Assembly: GCA_029215795.1 (NCBI GenBank)
Contig: JARDYH010000002.1
Location: forward strand, 11,153,001-11,217,000
Direction: 5' to 3'
Origin: Anniella stebbinsi
Lineage: Eukaryota; Chordata; Lepidosauria; Squamata; Anniellidae
DNA length: 64,000 nucleotides
In this document: positions 9,917 to 20,638 of the stretch, piece by piece
Layout of the letters: each line of letters starts with the position of its first letter
Position numbering within the stretch: position 1 is the stretch's first letter
Made by a program: the position numbers and the translations under genes
The notes under the pieces: model-generated
Databases searched by the model: none
What the model saw: only the letters and a program-made list of their open reading frames with translations
What the model was told of the DNA's origin: nothing

Positions 9917-10038
9917 CTATTTAATTATATTTTTAACTTTTGTATATCTCTTATTTATAGCTTTTAATTGTATAGGTTTTAATTTTGTAAAGCCGCCTTG
10001 AGGCCCAGCATTGGGCAAAAGGCGGGATACAAATAAAG

Positions 10039-10077
<39 letters not shown>
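10039..10077. repeat. (TAA)n tail of the L2 copy
   Basis: A (TAA)n run at the 3' end of the L2-type LINE. Confidence 0.9.
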
Positions 10078-11034
10078 GCCCCTGATCATAGCCTGGAGGC
10101 AAACTGCCACTTACAGTGGCAAAGTGCTCATTTTTTGCGTATTCCTGCCATAGCACTGCCAAATTTTTGGTGGCAAATTTGGTGGCACAGTAGTCAGAGG
10201 CAGGGATGGCAGACTTTGTACCCAGAACCCTGACGTTGATATGGGGGTTTAAACACCAGCCGTTTATTGCAGCATTGTATCGCAGTCATCACGTATGGGC
10301 CACATGACATTCACCTGCTCCCGTGGTGATCTTGGGTGCACCTCTCAGTTTTTCAGGAATATGTCTGACTGCTTTTGTCATAGTTTTTTCAGCAATCTCA
10401 CTACAATCCCGAAGTCCGCAGCTGGTGTGCCCCCCCCCTTCACGAAGCTGTTGCTGTTCGCCACAAGTTCCCAGCTCAGTGTTCACCCAACCAGCTGCCA
10501 AGGGCGTGTCCAGTGGTTTTGGAGGTGTGTGGGAATCAACCCAGCCACCATTTTCACCACATGTTTTCCATGTGTAGCGGCGGTTTTTGTGCTGAGAGTG
10601 TGTATTTTTTTTTAATGCAAATGTATCTGTGCTCAGCGTCACATATTCAATGGACTTCCTATCCACCCCATGTGTTGCTGTGATTTTGCGTTCGTGCGCA
10701 ATCCTCTCGAGTCATTAAAAAAAAAAAAACCAGTCCCATAGCCACATCATCTGCATAGCCCTACCCACTTCTGCCAATCCACATGCAGAAGCCCCATCAT
10801 GGGGCACACATCCTCCAGCAATGCCACTCCTGAAGTTGCAGAAAACCTCTCCCATGCGTGAGTGCTGATCGTGGAGGCGGGAAAACTCGCAATCAGCCCT
10901 CCTCCCTTGCAAAAGGTCTGTAGGTGTAGAAAGGGCCATAATCTCTGGGTGAAGGCAGAGGGTGGTAGAAGTGATTTTGGGTGCCCATTTGCTGCACACT
11001 GTAGATTTCATTTGTTTTCAATGTCTATTTTCAA
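10078..11034. other. Unassigned sequence
   Basis: No recognised repeat or gene. The longest ORF (125 codons, minus strand, 10289-10666) has no domain I know and overlaps a 106-codon ORF on the other strand. Poly-A/poly-T runs near 10600 and 10720 may mark old retroposon edges. Confidence 0.35.
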
Positions 11035-11322
11035 TAGAATCATAGAGCTGGAAGGGGCTATTTAGGCCTTTGAGACGAACTACCTGCTCAGTTCAGGAAT
11101 CCATTTTGAAGCATCCCTGACGAATGGCTGTCCAGTCTCTGCTTGAGCTGACCACTTCCCTAGGTAGTTGGTTCCAGGGTCTGACTGCTCTGACCATTAG
11201 GAGGCCTTTCCTGATGTCTAACCAAAATCTGCCTTCCTGTAACTTAAGTCTGTTATTTTGTATTCTATGGCCGTAGAGGTTAGAGAACAGGTTGCAGCCC
11301 TCTTCTCTGTGACAATCCTTCA
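11035..11322 (-). mobile_element. CR1 LINE 3' fragment, antisense
   Basis: Begins AGAATCATAGAGCTGGAAGGGGC. On the minus strand the ORF2 C-terminus is clear: LNVKDCHREEGCNLFSNLYG, then NGLKLQEGRFWLDIRKG and VRAVRPWNQLPREVV. Frame is kept for about 80 codons, so this copy is less decayed than most. Confidence 0.9.
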
Positions 11323-11327
11323 CATTC

Positions 11328-11491
11328 AGAAGCCAAGAGAGTCCCAGGTTCAATCCCCAGGATCTCCAGCAGGACTAGGAAAGCAATCCTGCCTGAAACA
11401 CTAGAGAGCTGCTGCCAGTCAGTGCTGACAACACTGGGCTAGATGGACCAAGGATCTGACTCAGTACACAGCAGCTCCTGATGTTCCTATG
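11328..11491 (+). mobile_element. tRNA-derived SINE (5'-truncated)
   Basis: Contains the B box-like GGTTCAATCCCCAGG and the body GAGAGCTGCTGCCAGTCAGTG ... GGGCTAGATGGACCAAGGATCTGAC, ending CTCCTGATGTTCC. The same family occurs at 29.78-29.94 kb with its tRNA head. Here the A-box part is missing and the SINE joins the CR1 fragment directly. Confidence 0.75.
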
Positions 11492-11766
11492 AGGCAGAAG
11501 CAGCTTTATTTTAATTTCCTGTTTATTGTTCCACTGTGATTTTCAAGTGTTAGCAGAGGTGTTCCAGGGTGTCTTCAGACAGAGTTTTTCTCCCATGATT
11601 TACCACTTCTTGCTGTTCTGGATTCTTTCCGGGATTTAAATGGGGTCTTTATATGGCGGGTTTTTCTTTTTATACATAATGCTATTCACCATTTTCATGG
11701 GTGGGTGGAGCCTGGCAGGATGTTATTGGACATCCACTCCTCTGGCATAGACTCTCCCCTTTCTCA

Positions 11767-12000
11767 GGCCTCATCTACACCAAGCAGGATATTGCACTAT
11801 GAAAGTGCTATATAAAAGGCAGGAGCTACACTATTGCTTTATAGCAGTATTGAAGTGCACTGACAACTGTCGGGGCCCATTGACACATACCATAGACCGC
11901 TTTCATACTGCTATATCCTGCTTGGTGTGGCTCCTGCCTTTCATATACCGCTTTCCTACCGCTTTCATAGTGCAATATCCTGCTTGGTGTAGATGAGGCC
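11767..12000. mobile_element. PIF/Harbinger-like MITE, 234 bp
   Basis: Perfect terminal inverted repeats of 39 bp, starting GGCCTCATCTACACCAAGC and ending in its complement. Inner parts remain palindromic (GGCAGGAGC / GGCTCCTGCC). Flanking TCA and ACA agree at 2 of 3. The long perfect arms mark a relatively young copy. A related copy lies at 51.12-51.38 kb. Confidence 0.75.
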
Positions 12001-12303
12001 ACAGTGTGAAATGGGACACATCTTCTCTCCTATGGAGAGTGTGTAGAAAGGGCTAAAAGTTTTCCAGGCAGCACGTGCAAAGCAGAGCCCCCCCTTTCCC
12101 ATTGTTAAGTGCAGATCCTTCGCAAGTTCAGAAATCTGCATCTTTGGAGCCCCCCCCCCCCACATGCAAGTCCTTATTGCCCTTGTAAGAGCAATCAGTA
12201 ACTCTTCTCATTTGAGAGGGGATTAAATGGAAATGGGTTGCATGAGCTCACATCCTCTTTCCCGTTGCCCATACGGAGCTGAACAGGAATGGAGGGGCAG
12301 GAG

Positions 12304-12623
12304 TAGGCTGACCATATGAAAAGGAGGACAGGACTCATGTAACTTTAAGAGTTGTAGAGAAAAGGGAATTTCAGCCAGTGTCATTTGTATGCAATTAGTT
12401 CCTGGTGAAATTCCCTCTTCATCACAGCAGTTAAAGTTGCAAGGGCCCTGCCTTCTTTTGTATATGGTCACTCTAGTATAGTGCCTGCAACTTTAACAGT
12501 TGTGATGAAGAGAGAATATCACCAGGAACTAATTGCATACAAATGACACTGGCTGAAATTCCCTTTACTCTACAACTGTTAAAGTTACATGTGCCCTGTC
12601 CTCCTTTTCATATGGTCAGCCTA
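12304..12623. mobile_element. MITE-A (hAT-like)
   Basis: Full-length copy with ends TAGGCTGACCATATG / CATATGGTCAGCCTA and a perfect 8-bp TSD GGCAGGAG on both sides. The centre reads TATGGTCACTCTAGTATAGTGCC, the reverse complement of the centre at 6.7 kb: the element is asymmetric and inserted in the opposite orientation here. Confidence 0.92.
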
Positions 12624-13269
12624 GGCAGGAGGGGACACTCCCAACTGATCTGTGTCAGTATTGATGTCAACACGGCACTGCCCAACACCTGCCCGCTCCA
12701 GCAGGACATAAGCGTGATGGGAGGATTACTTGGGGAGACGATGGTGTTTTCATCGCATGACCACCAAAAAGTACTGCATTTTCATCGTAGCAAAATAATA
12801 CTAAAAAAAGGGGGGAGGGAAGAGGTGGATACAACAACTGCATGTCAACGGCATCATGTAAAGCGTATGTGTGTGTGTGTGTGTGGGGGGGGAAATGGTG
12901 ACCAAGCCATGATGATCACATCAAAAATCGCCCATCTGAAGAACCTCATAGTTTTTTCCCCTCTCATTCCCTATCACCACTGAACATGCATTTAGGACAT
13001 GAAATATGCTCAGTGGCACCTTTATACTACAAATGCAACAGTCCCCTGTAAGGTCCTTAGGGCCCAAACCACCACCTCTTAGCCCATAGCATTGTTCATT
13101 TATTTAATTATGTGTGAACAGAACAACAGGTGGCAGATTGAGCCTGAGTGGAGAAGAAGACACCAAGAGGCAGAAAATCCCATAAATGTTATTATGTGTT
13201 GTGTGAAGAACTTTCTACTGTCTCTCCTGAAACTCCCTCCAGTCATTTCCATTTGGTGAGAGTGTGGAA
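12624..13269. other. Unassigned sequence with a short (GT)n run
   Basis: A GTGTGT/poly-G run lies at about 12867-12892. I recognise no other repeat or gene. A region near 13100-13270 may be an upstream extension of repeat family D. Confidence 0.35.
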
Positions 13270-13560
13270 GAAACCAAAAAGCTTTGCTCTTATAAGTCTG
13301 AGTTTGAACTCCTGGGCATTCAACCATTTTAGTGCTAAATTAGTAATTGCCACCTCTTTTTTCTGATAGGCTCCTCATCTTTAACGGCTCTTCATCATGG
13401 GCATCTCTATGCTGGGAATAGTTTTACTTATTGAATTTGGCCAGCGCGGATGGGAGTGAAATTCATTTCTGTTTTTGATAAGAGTTTATCAACATTCACA
13501 AAGTTCACATTTAGAAGACAGAGAACTTGAGATTTTTTTAAAAAATCAAGTATAGGAAGA
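13270..13560. repeat. Dispersed repeat, family D, copy 1
   Basis: Shares an ordered set of blocks with 36.86-37.58 kb: AAGTCTxxGTTTGAA, TTCAACCATxTTAGT, TTTTTTCTGAxAGGCTCCT, CTCTTCATxxTGG and AAAGTTC. GTTTGAACTCC resembles a tRNA B box, so a tRNA-derived SINE origin is possible. Confidence 0.55.
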
Positions 13561-13654
13561 AACTAATCTGTCAGATTTGCCCATACATCATCATTTTCAG
13601 CATTTCTTTATTCCTTTCAATGGGGCTTTTACAAGGAGAACTTCCTGCGGTGTG

Positions 13655-13958
13655 TAGGCTGACCAGATAAAATCCAGGACAGGGCTCATGTAACTTTAAC
13701 AGTTGTAGAGAAAAGGGAATTTCAGCCAGTGTCATTTGTATGCAATTAGTTCCTGGTGAAATTCCCTCTTCATCACAACAGTTAAAGGTGCAGGGGCCCT
13801 GCCTTCTTTTATATAGTGCATGCAACTTTAACAGTTGTGATGAAGAAGGAGTTTCACCAGGAACTAATTGCATACAAATGACACTGGCTGAAATTCCCTT
13901 TTCTCTACAACTGTTAAAGTTACATGAGCCCTGTCCTGGATTTTATCTGGTCAGCCTA
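13655..13958. mobile_element. MITE-A (hAT-like)
   Basis: Copy with both termini (TAGGCTGACCAGATAAAATC / ATCTGGTCAGCCTA) and a 15-bp central deletion. Flanks GCGGTGTG and CTGGTGTG agree at 6 of 8. Belongs to the ATAAAATCC end variant. Confidence 0.85.
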
Positions 13959-14074
13959 CTGGTGTGTGCCTTTAGCAAGTATGAGTAGAAAATGGGCACT
14001 GTACACATTACAGAGAAATTCATTAAAATAATAGAATAAAGAATAGAATAGAACAAAAGAATTGGGCCCATGTC

Positions 14075-14610
14075 CAGGCCTGATTCAAAGTGCTGTGACT
14101 AACATTCAAAACCCTAAATGGCCTGGGTCCAGGTTACCTGAAGGAATGCCTCCTCTTATATGTGCCTGCCTGGACCTTAAAATAATCTTCAGGGGTCCTT
14201 CTCTGTGAGCCCCTGCCAAAGGAAGTAAGGCAGGTGGCCACTAGGAGGAAGGCCTTATCTGCTGTGGCACCCCGGCTGTGGAATGAGGTCCCTAGAGAGG
14301 CTTGCCTGGCACCTACATTATACTCCTTTCGACGCCAGGTGAAGACCTTCTTATTTTCACAATATTTTAACAGTTTATGATCATAGCCTTTGAACTCTGC
14401 TGTTTTAAATTTGTTTTTTAAATTTGTATTTTAAATCTGCATTGTTGTGTGACTTTTTTTTTTTTTTACTGTGGTTGTGTTTTTATATTGCATTTATATA
14501 TCGTGTTTTTATACTGTTTTGTTGATGGTTTTAATTTTTGTGAACCACCCAAAGAGCTTCGGCTATTGGGTGGTAAATAAATGTAATAAATGAATAAACA
14601 AATAAATATG
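14075..14610 (+). mobile_element. L2-type LINE 3' end
   Basis: In broken frames the + strand encodes the L2 ORF2 C-terminus (GLG/YLKECLL-like, then RKAL/AVAPRLWNEVP, then TFLFSQYF-like). A 3' UTR with GAACCACCCAAAGAGCTTCGGC follows and ends in AATAAATG repeats. Relatives: 35.35-35.86 kb (antisense, better frame) and the 3' tails at 44.2 and 47.1 kb. Confidence 0.75.
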
Positions 14611-15319
14611 ATACCTGCTGTACAATTAGTCACTAGTTTTCCTAGAAGACCACATTGAGAAGTCAATGAGGTCTGGCATGCTGTCAAGTCCTGGTGCCAC
14701 AACATTTGTCTCTGTTGGGAATAGTGGCAGGGCTGGCGGTGGGGGAATCACCCCTCTCAGGGGGCAGGTTTAGGCTCTGGGGTTTCCAGCTGCTGACCCC
14801 TATTGTAGAAAAGTATGAGGCTTGCCCAACTGTAAAGTTGGTATCATGCCGCCCACTTATCTAGCATTGCTTAATTCATTAATTAACACTGCAAAGCACC
14901 TGGAGGAAGAAATATGTTGATGGTGTGCACAAATGTTAGGATCATTTGTGTCGTTCATTTGTGTCGTTTGTAAATGCAAACAAAGGGCCTGAAGGGAAAA
15001 AGCAAATGAGATTAGGAAGGAAAAGAGACTTCAGTGGGGGTGAGTATGTGTGTATGTTGTTTAATAAACCCATTATAATTTCATTGCCCCCCACCCGTGT
15101 TATAATATAACCCAATTCTTTTTAGGATCAACAGGTCAATCAATACATCTGTATCCGTCTGTTTCTCACATTTTTGACACTTGGGGACATCATTTTTCTG
15201 GATTAAAACTGGTAACACACTCTAAAAGGAGAAGTTCCCCCATCAACTCCTGGAATAGCCTTCCAGATGTGTTGGGCTCCATCTCCTATCATCCCCAGAT
15301 TAGAATTGATGGGAGGTGT
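14611..15319. other. Mostly unassigned; half foldback at 15240-15319
   Basis: The last 80 bp (AATAGCCTTCCAGATGTGTTGGGCTCC and on) resembles the MITE-D foldback family. The rest is unrecognised. Confidence 0.35.
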
Positions 15320-15680
15320 TAGGGTGACCAACTGCCAGGATTTCCCCGGATTTGTCCTGGTTTTTGTTCTATCCTGGGTGTCGGGGGATTTTTTTGTAAT
15401 TTTCTATCATGTCCTGGAATGACATGCTTTCCCCTTTAAGGCCGCTACGTGCTTCCCCCCACTGCTCCAATGAAGGCCTTAAAAGGGAAAGCCTGTCATT
15501 CCCAGACATTATAGAAAAGGCCCCAAATGAGCAGGGGTTGATGACACATTTCCCCCTCCAATCGGGGCCATTAGTGTGGCAGGGGGGAATGATGCAATTT
15601 CCAGAGGCCCCGGAAGTCCACTTTCCTGCTCCACCCACTGGGTGTCCTCTGTTTTGGTTTCCCAAATATGTGCACATCTG
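15320..15680. mobile_element. MITE-E (hAT-like), copy 1
   Basis: Starts TAGGGTGACCAACTGCCAGG and matches 61272-61639 in reverse orientation across its length (TGTCCTGG, TTTCCCCTTTAAGGCC, CTGCTCCAAT, GGGTGTCCTCTGTTT). The right end is degenerate (AATATGTGCACATCT). The terminal octamer equals that of MITE-A although the interior is unrelated. Confidence 0.7.
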
Positions 15681-15994
15681 GAGAGCACCAGCTTGGGGAA
15701 GGATGCCTTAGAACAATGGGAAGTCGTTCTCTTGGCAAATGTAGGATAGCCCATTTAAGGTCACCTCCTGGTGGGGTGTTCTCCTCTTTGCCCAGCCAGT
15801 TAAGGCTTAGGGATGGGACGGTGCTTTCTGGGCAATGGTGATGCTCTCAGGATCGCTTTGCTCCTTTTAGCTATAGCACAGGCTGCATTGTTAAACGCGT
15901 TGTCCATCTTTTCTCCAGGGGTGTGCTTACTGGCAGTGAGAGCAGTGCTAAATGCTGTACAATCCTGGACAGGGCCTCCTGGCTTGAAGGCACA
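15681..15994. other. Unassigned sequence
   Basis: No recognised feature between MITE-E and MITE-F. Confidence 0.4.
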
Positions 15995-17013
15995 TAGGGT
16001 GACCAGATGGCCCGGGGTTTCCCGGTCCTAACCAGGAAACCTGGGGCAATCCGGGCCAACCGGGGGGCGGCGGGGGCAAACCGGGGTGGCGGGGGGGTCA
16101 CGCGGCGGTGGCAGCGAGCGACGAGTGGTGGTAGACCCAGCGGCGGTGGCGGCGGAGGAGCCCGGGATGCGGCCGCCCCAGCAGGTAAGTGCCCTCCCTC
16201 GCGCCTCGCACTCCTTACCTGCAGGGGCGTCTGCTTCCCTCCGGTGCTCGAAGCTACTGAGAAACAGGCTTTGCGGCCTGTCCCTCAGTAGCGCACCGGG
16301 TGATGACGTCATCACCTGGCACGCTCCTGAGAGACAGGCCACGAAGCCTGTTTCTCAGTAGATTCAAGCACTGGAGGGAAGCGGACGCCCCTGTAGGTAA
16401 GGAGCGCGAGGCAGGAGGAGGGAGGAGGGAGGTGTGAGGGGGGGCACTTACCTGCTGGGGCGGCCGCTTCCCGGGCTCCTCCGGCACCACCGGCGCCCGC
16501 CGGGTCCTCCTCCGACGCTGGCTGCTGGGTCCTGCGCTGCCGGCGCCGCCTGCCAGGTCCTCCTCTGACGCCGGCCATCGGGTCCTGCGCCGCCACTGGG
16601 TCTGCCACCGGCTGCTGGGTCCACTGCCGCTGGGCCCGTGAGGCCAGAGGCCGCGCGGAAGGGGCTGGAGAGGGCCAAATCCAGAAGTGATGTAATCGGC
16701 CCTCTCCTGCCTCTTCCATGCAGCCTCTGGCCTCCTCGGGGCTCGTCGCCATCGCTTCCAGATTCGGCCCTCTCCCACCTCTTCCGCGCGGCCTCTGGTC
16801 TCACGAGCCCGGCGGCACAGGACCTGGCAGGTGGCAGCGGCGCAGGACCCGGGCTGCGGCGGACCCAGCAGCTGGCGCTGGCGGAAGACAACCCAGTAGG
16901 TCCGGGCTGGTGTTTTTTTGGGTGGGGGAGTGGCTTGGTGGGGGGGGGTTGTTTTGGGTGGGTGGGGTGGCGGGGGGGACTGGGATCTTGGTTTCCAAAA
17001 TCTGGTCATCCTA
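15995..17013. mobile_element. MITE-F, CpG-rich 1.0-kb palindromic element
   Basis: Ends TAGGGTGACCAGATGGCC and AAATCTGGTCATCCTA. The interior is GC-rich with many CpGs and nested inverted repeats: a 24-bp perfect pair (16170-16193 / 16443-16466) and a core palindrome (16254-16361) centred on a CRE, TGACGTCA, at 16304-16311. The pair carries CAGGTAAGT, a consensus 5' splice donor, facing inward on both strands. Long ORFs across it, such as 327 codons on the minus strand, are Pro/Arg/Gly-rich and appear to be GC artefacts. No 8-bp TSD is visible. Confidence 0.65.
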
Positions 17014-17110
17014 ACATCTAGATGTGTTGGACTACAACCTTCATCATTCACATTGTCCATGTTGGGTGGGGGCGATGAGGCTTGTAGTCCAACACGTCCG
17101 GAAGGTGCCA
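17014..17110. repeat. MITE-D foldback repeat
   Basis: Inverted arms ATGTGTTGGACTACAACCTTC (17022 on) and GGCTTGTAGTCCAACACGT (to 17097) around a 25-bp spacer. Typical of the GTTGGACTACAACTCCCAT foldback family. It directly abuts MITE-F. Confidence 0.65.
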
Positions 17111-18279
17111 GGTGCAGAGGAGTTGGCCTGGTGCATCTCCCCATGCAGTGCAGCATTGTCAGGGTCTGGAGTGGCTCACCCCATCCAAGCTGACTATGGG
17201 CTGTTTTCAACAGGAAAGGGCAGTGCCAGCTTCCCATTCAAGGCCTTTGTCCAGCTCTCTCTTGTTCTGACTCTGGTCTCGTCTCCTAGTTCCTGTTTCC
17301 TAAACATTCCCCTTTTCTGAGCGTTGGCCTGCTCCCTAGTTCAACCCTCTCAGCAATGACTCTGACCCCTGACCTGACTCTTGGCTCCTGGCTTCTGAAT
17401 CCAATTTGACAGATGTCTATGGTTCAGCCCCTGTAGGCACAAACACTAGGGTGCCAGAGTACTGCTTTATACCAAAGATATTGCCATAAATGTGGCCATG
17501 CAGAAAGGACTCTCCATCAGTTCTGAAGCGAAAGATTGGCGGCCTATGGAATCTGGAGCACTGTGAAATGTAACATCTTGAAGTAAGCTACTCAATGACT
17601 AGTGATGCCACCCAAACTTGCAATCACTCAGCTTCATGGTTAAAACTTGCCCATTCGTAATGCTTTGTAGGGAGCCTGGAACAATGTATTATGCACTTTC
17701 AGTTCAGACTTGATCGTGAACTTCGGAGCACATTCAAAAAAGCAGTACACAGAACTCCCCCCCGCTTCAATTTTCAGGCATCCTGCCACTTACACCCCCA
17801 AAAAATGAAAAGAAAAAAAGGTTCATTCACTGCTTCCCTTGTCACTGTCAGCACAGTTCTGGCTCTGAGGAGGAGGAGGAGACCTCTATGGGCCCACTTT
17901 TGTACCGATGACCAGCAATAATGACTAAACACCACATGACATCATCACGCAGGCAGGCCATGTGAAAACAACCAATCAGGAAAGGGGCACATAAAGCGGT
18001 GACACATGACATTCTGCTGCACTACGTGATTCCAAACTACATCTCCCAAGATGCACAAAAACCCATAGACACAGAATGGGATTTTGTATTAGAGAACTCT
18101 CGTCCGAGATCACTTGGACACATGTGTTACTTTCTGAGTAAATTAACGAACTCGCTCAGGTTGCTCTTTCAGCCTATGCCTATTGCTATCCTTACATCCA
18201 TTATTATCCCTCCCCATCACAAAAGATTGTAATTGCTGCTTGCTTCGAGAACCTAAATTTTCAACATCTCATCAGAAGA
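17111..18279. other. Unassigned sequence
   Basis: About 1.2 kb. Positions 17240-17400 are rich in CTGACTCTGG, CCTGACCTGACTCTTGGCT-type pyrimidine phrases that I associate with reptile LTR ends, but no LTR pair or other diagnostic is present. Otherwise unrecognised. Confidence 0.3.
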
Positions 18280-18560
18280 AATGTTCTACTGGATTAGGCC
18301 AAGCATCCATCTCATCCACTTGCCACCAGATGTCTCCTGGAAGCCTAGGATCAGGGTATGAATGAAAGAGTCCCCGTCCCACTCAGAGAGAGGTCCCAAG
18401 TAGCATTTATATTTCTATTAGCTACTGATAGACCTATCTTCTCTGGATCCTTTTTAAAAGCCCTCTAAAGTAGTCCTCTAAGGCAATCACCCCTCACTCC
18501 ACCCTTGGCAGTAGCTTTTGGACCTGGAAAGTTTTCTTTCCTCCTCTCTCCTTACAGCCT
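18280..18560 (-). mobile_element. Diverged CR1-like LINE 3' fragment, antisense
   Basis: Contains TCTACTGGATTAGGCCAAGCATCCATCT, GCCACCAGATGTCTCCTGGAAGCC and a TTTTAAAAGCCCTCTAAAGTAG block, in the order seen in antisense CR1-type 3' ends. Divergence is high. Confidence 0.4.
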
Positions 18561-18782
18561 TGGTAGGGTGGCAATTTTTTGCTTTGCCAAAGAAGAGGAG
18601 ATGCTCACAAAACAAGACAAAAGAAGTCACCAGTTTGCATAAAATTTGCATGTGCTAATTTAGATGTACAGATGCAAAGTAGAAACATAATACAGCTGCT
18701 CATAATGTGGAAGACTATGACTTGATGACTGGTGTGTCTGCTGATGTGTTAAGTATTGATGGGCAACCATGGCCTTGCTAAC

Positions 18783-18785
<3 letters not shown>

Positions 18786-18838
<53 letters not shown>

Positions 18839-18866
18839 TGTATTTGTATACTGCCCCATAGCCAAA
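18786..18866 (-). mobile_element. (TTA)n with L2-type 3' tail, antisense
   Basis: (TTA)n at 18786-18838 followed by TTTGTATTTGTATACTGCCCCATAG, the reverse complement of an L2-type 3' terminus with its (TAA)n tail. Confidence 0.6.
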
Positions 18867-18869
18867 TCT

Positions 18870-18965
18870 CTCTTGGCATGGACAGCTCTTCAGATTGTGG
18901 ACACCTGTTTGAAAGTCTCTTTACAGAGGACTGTCCTCTGTAAAATTGGACACATAGCCACCCTA
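18870..18965. mobile_element. MITE-G fragment
   Basis: Contains TTTACAGAGGACTGTCCTCTGTAAAATTGGACACATAGCCACCCTA. The hairpin ACAGAGGACTGTCCTCTGT and the TAGGGTGGCC-type end (here on the right) define family G, seen also at 27.83, 34.5 and 59.5 kb. Confidence 0.6.
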
Positions 18966-19484
18966 CCCTTGAGTAATCCTCCTCCACCTCAAGCCCTCAC
19001 AAATCCACCAGCAAGAAGCTGCTTATACTATAGCTGGACAAGAATATACACAGCATAGTCTACTTTGATAGTGTATGTGTCCAGGTCTCAGGCAGGTGTT
19101 TTGGATGACTATTACCCTCAACTGGAGATCTGTCAAAATCCAACCTCCTGATCTCTTTGTCAGGCAAGATGTTTCGAGGAGCTCGTTGAAGAGGCTCCTT
19201 GTAATGTCTGTAAGGATCTGGAGATCTATACCTTCTACACATCAGTCTCTGAGCAATGGATAGCAGGGAACCAGATTTGGAATAGCAGCCTGACAAAGAG
19301 AAGGTAAAGTGTGACGAATCCACAGCAGAGGAGACCAAAAGAATAAAATCTGCCTCTCTGTTCCTGCATTTATGATCCTGGAGGACCAGAAGATGAGTGT
19401 GCAACCTTCCAAAGATAGCTTTATGGAATAAGAGGATGCATTTAGCGGAGGAAAATTTACCACCCTCTCATAATGAATGGAATA
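18966..19484. other. Unassigned sequence
   Basis: No recognised repeat. ORFs of 100-114 codons on both strands overlap here and show no domain. Confidence 0.35.
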
Positions 19485-19960
19485 GTAAGATACTTTAAGT
19501 ATCTTAAAAACTGCATTTTAAAATTGAAATTAGAAACTGTTGAAATTCCAAGGTGGTTTTAAATTGAACTCTCATTCTAGTTGCTGTCGACAGAGCCTAA
19601 TGCTTTCTATGAATAGAGCAGAGAGCTACTGAAGCAGCTCAATAGCCATTTCCATAACCAACTGTTTAAATCACTCTAATTGTTTTCACAAAACTAATCT
19701 GTGTGGGCAAAAAAACCTAAATAGATAAAGTAGGCTGGTGCTTTTTAAAAATGCAGGAGAGATGTAGTTGATGCTTTTCTCTCCGTTAATTCTCATAAAA
19801 GGTCATTAATGATGTGCGGGCGGGACTGCAAGGCCCAGGCAGACTGGATTAGAAGGGGGTGGAAGTATCATAGTGAATGATGTACAATGCTCAAGGGTCA
19901 GCGCATTACAAAATGATGCTGTTGAATTATTGAAGGGCCTCCATCTCTTGCCTGTCAGGC
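19485..19960. promoter_or_regulatory. Candidate conserved non-coding element
   Basis: Repeat-free AT-rich block that opens with a perfect 21-bp palindrome at 19486-19506 (10-bp arms TAAGATACTT / AAGTATCTTA). It continues with CACTCTAATTGTTTTCAC, CTCCGTTAATTCTC and GGTCATTAATGATG. No ORF. The texture is that of a vertebrate enhancer. Confidence 0.35.
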
Positions 19961-20195
19961 TTTGAACTTGCTGCAAGGACTTCCTAGCTCCTGCCTGTGA
20001 CTCCTATAGCACCCCTCTTGGGCTCCTAATTATACCACGGGAAGCCCACAAGAACCCTTGAGTTGATTTTCTTTCCAGCAGCCCAAAGGGTTGGAGACCA
20101 AAGCTCACATGAACTCTTCAGTCTCCAGACCTCTGGTGGAACTGGCAGCACAAATAATGGCCTGGTTTGCACATCACAGCTACCCAATTTTAAAC

Positions 20196-20568
20196 AAACA
20201 TAAAGACAGAAGAAGAGCAATGCTGGATCAGACCAGTGGCCAACCAGCTGTCAACCAAGAACCTACAAGCAGGACAGCACTCTCCAACCCAGTCCCCTAG
20301 AAACTGCCTCTGATCCTGGAGGTCACATCAGGACTAGTGGCCATTGATAGCCTTCTCCAGGAATTTATCCACCCCCCCTTTTTAAAGCCATCCAAATTGG
20401 TGGCAATCACTGTGGTAGTGAATTCCATAATTTAACTGTGTGCTGTGTGAAGAAGTCCTTCCTTTTATTTGTCCTGAATCCCCCACCAATGAGCTTCATG
20501 GGATGACCCGAGTTCTAGTATTATGGGAGAGGAAGAGAAATGTCTCCCTTTCCACATTCTCCCTAGGT
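20196..20568 (-). mobile_element. CR1-type LINE (subfamily b) 3' end, antisense
   Basis: Runs from the tail side (ACATAAAGACAGAAGAAGAGC, ATGCTGGATCAGACC) through the 3' UTR into ORF2. The reverse complement encodes the VGGDSGQIKGRTSS-like segment that is KRKxFFTQRIVKLWN in better copies. This subfamily recurs at 30.2, 31.7, 39.5, 41.1, 43.2, 45.5, 46.8, 52.5 and 57.9 kb. Confidence 0.8.
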
Positions 20569-20638
20569 AGCCTGGATGAGTTGGATCCAGTGAGCATGCT
20601 GCCCAGCTCCTGGCTCCCTGCCCATTTCCGCTGAGCTA

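Larger units (their letters stand above)
9500..10077 (+). mobile_element. L2-type LINE 3' end, interrupted by a MITE
   Basis: The + strand translation has TRERAFSVAAPVLWNSHPRE followed by ARLAPSLMCFWRHTKFFLF, the extreme C-terminus of L2-clade ORF2 (RxFSxAAPxLWNxLPxEIR). The 3' UTR (TAAAGCCGCCTTGAGGCCC) ends in (TAA)n at 10039-10077. A Harbinger-like MITE at 9766-9916 splits the 3' UTR. Confidence 0.8.

Noticed and set aside
16254..17237. 327-codon minus-strand ORF in GC-rich DNA
   Set aside because: It spans the inverted repeats of MITE-F; all six frames are long there because stop codons are rare in GC-rich sequence. Composition is Pro/Arg/Gly/Ser-rich with no domain.
17240..17420. Possible solo LTR
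   Set aside because: Only a pyrimidine-rich texture; no TG..CA ends, TSD, primer-binding site or second copy in the window.
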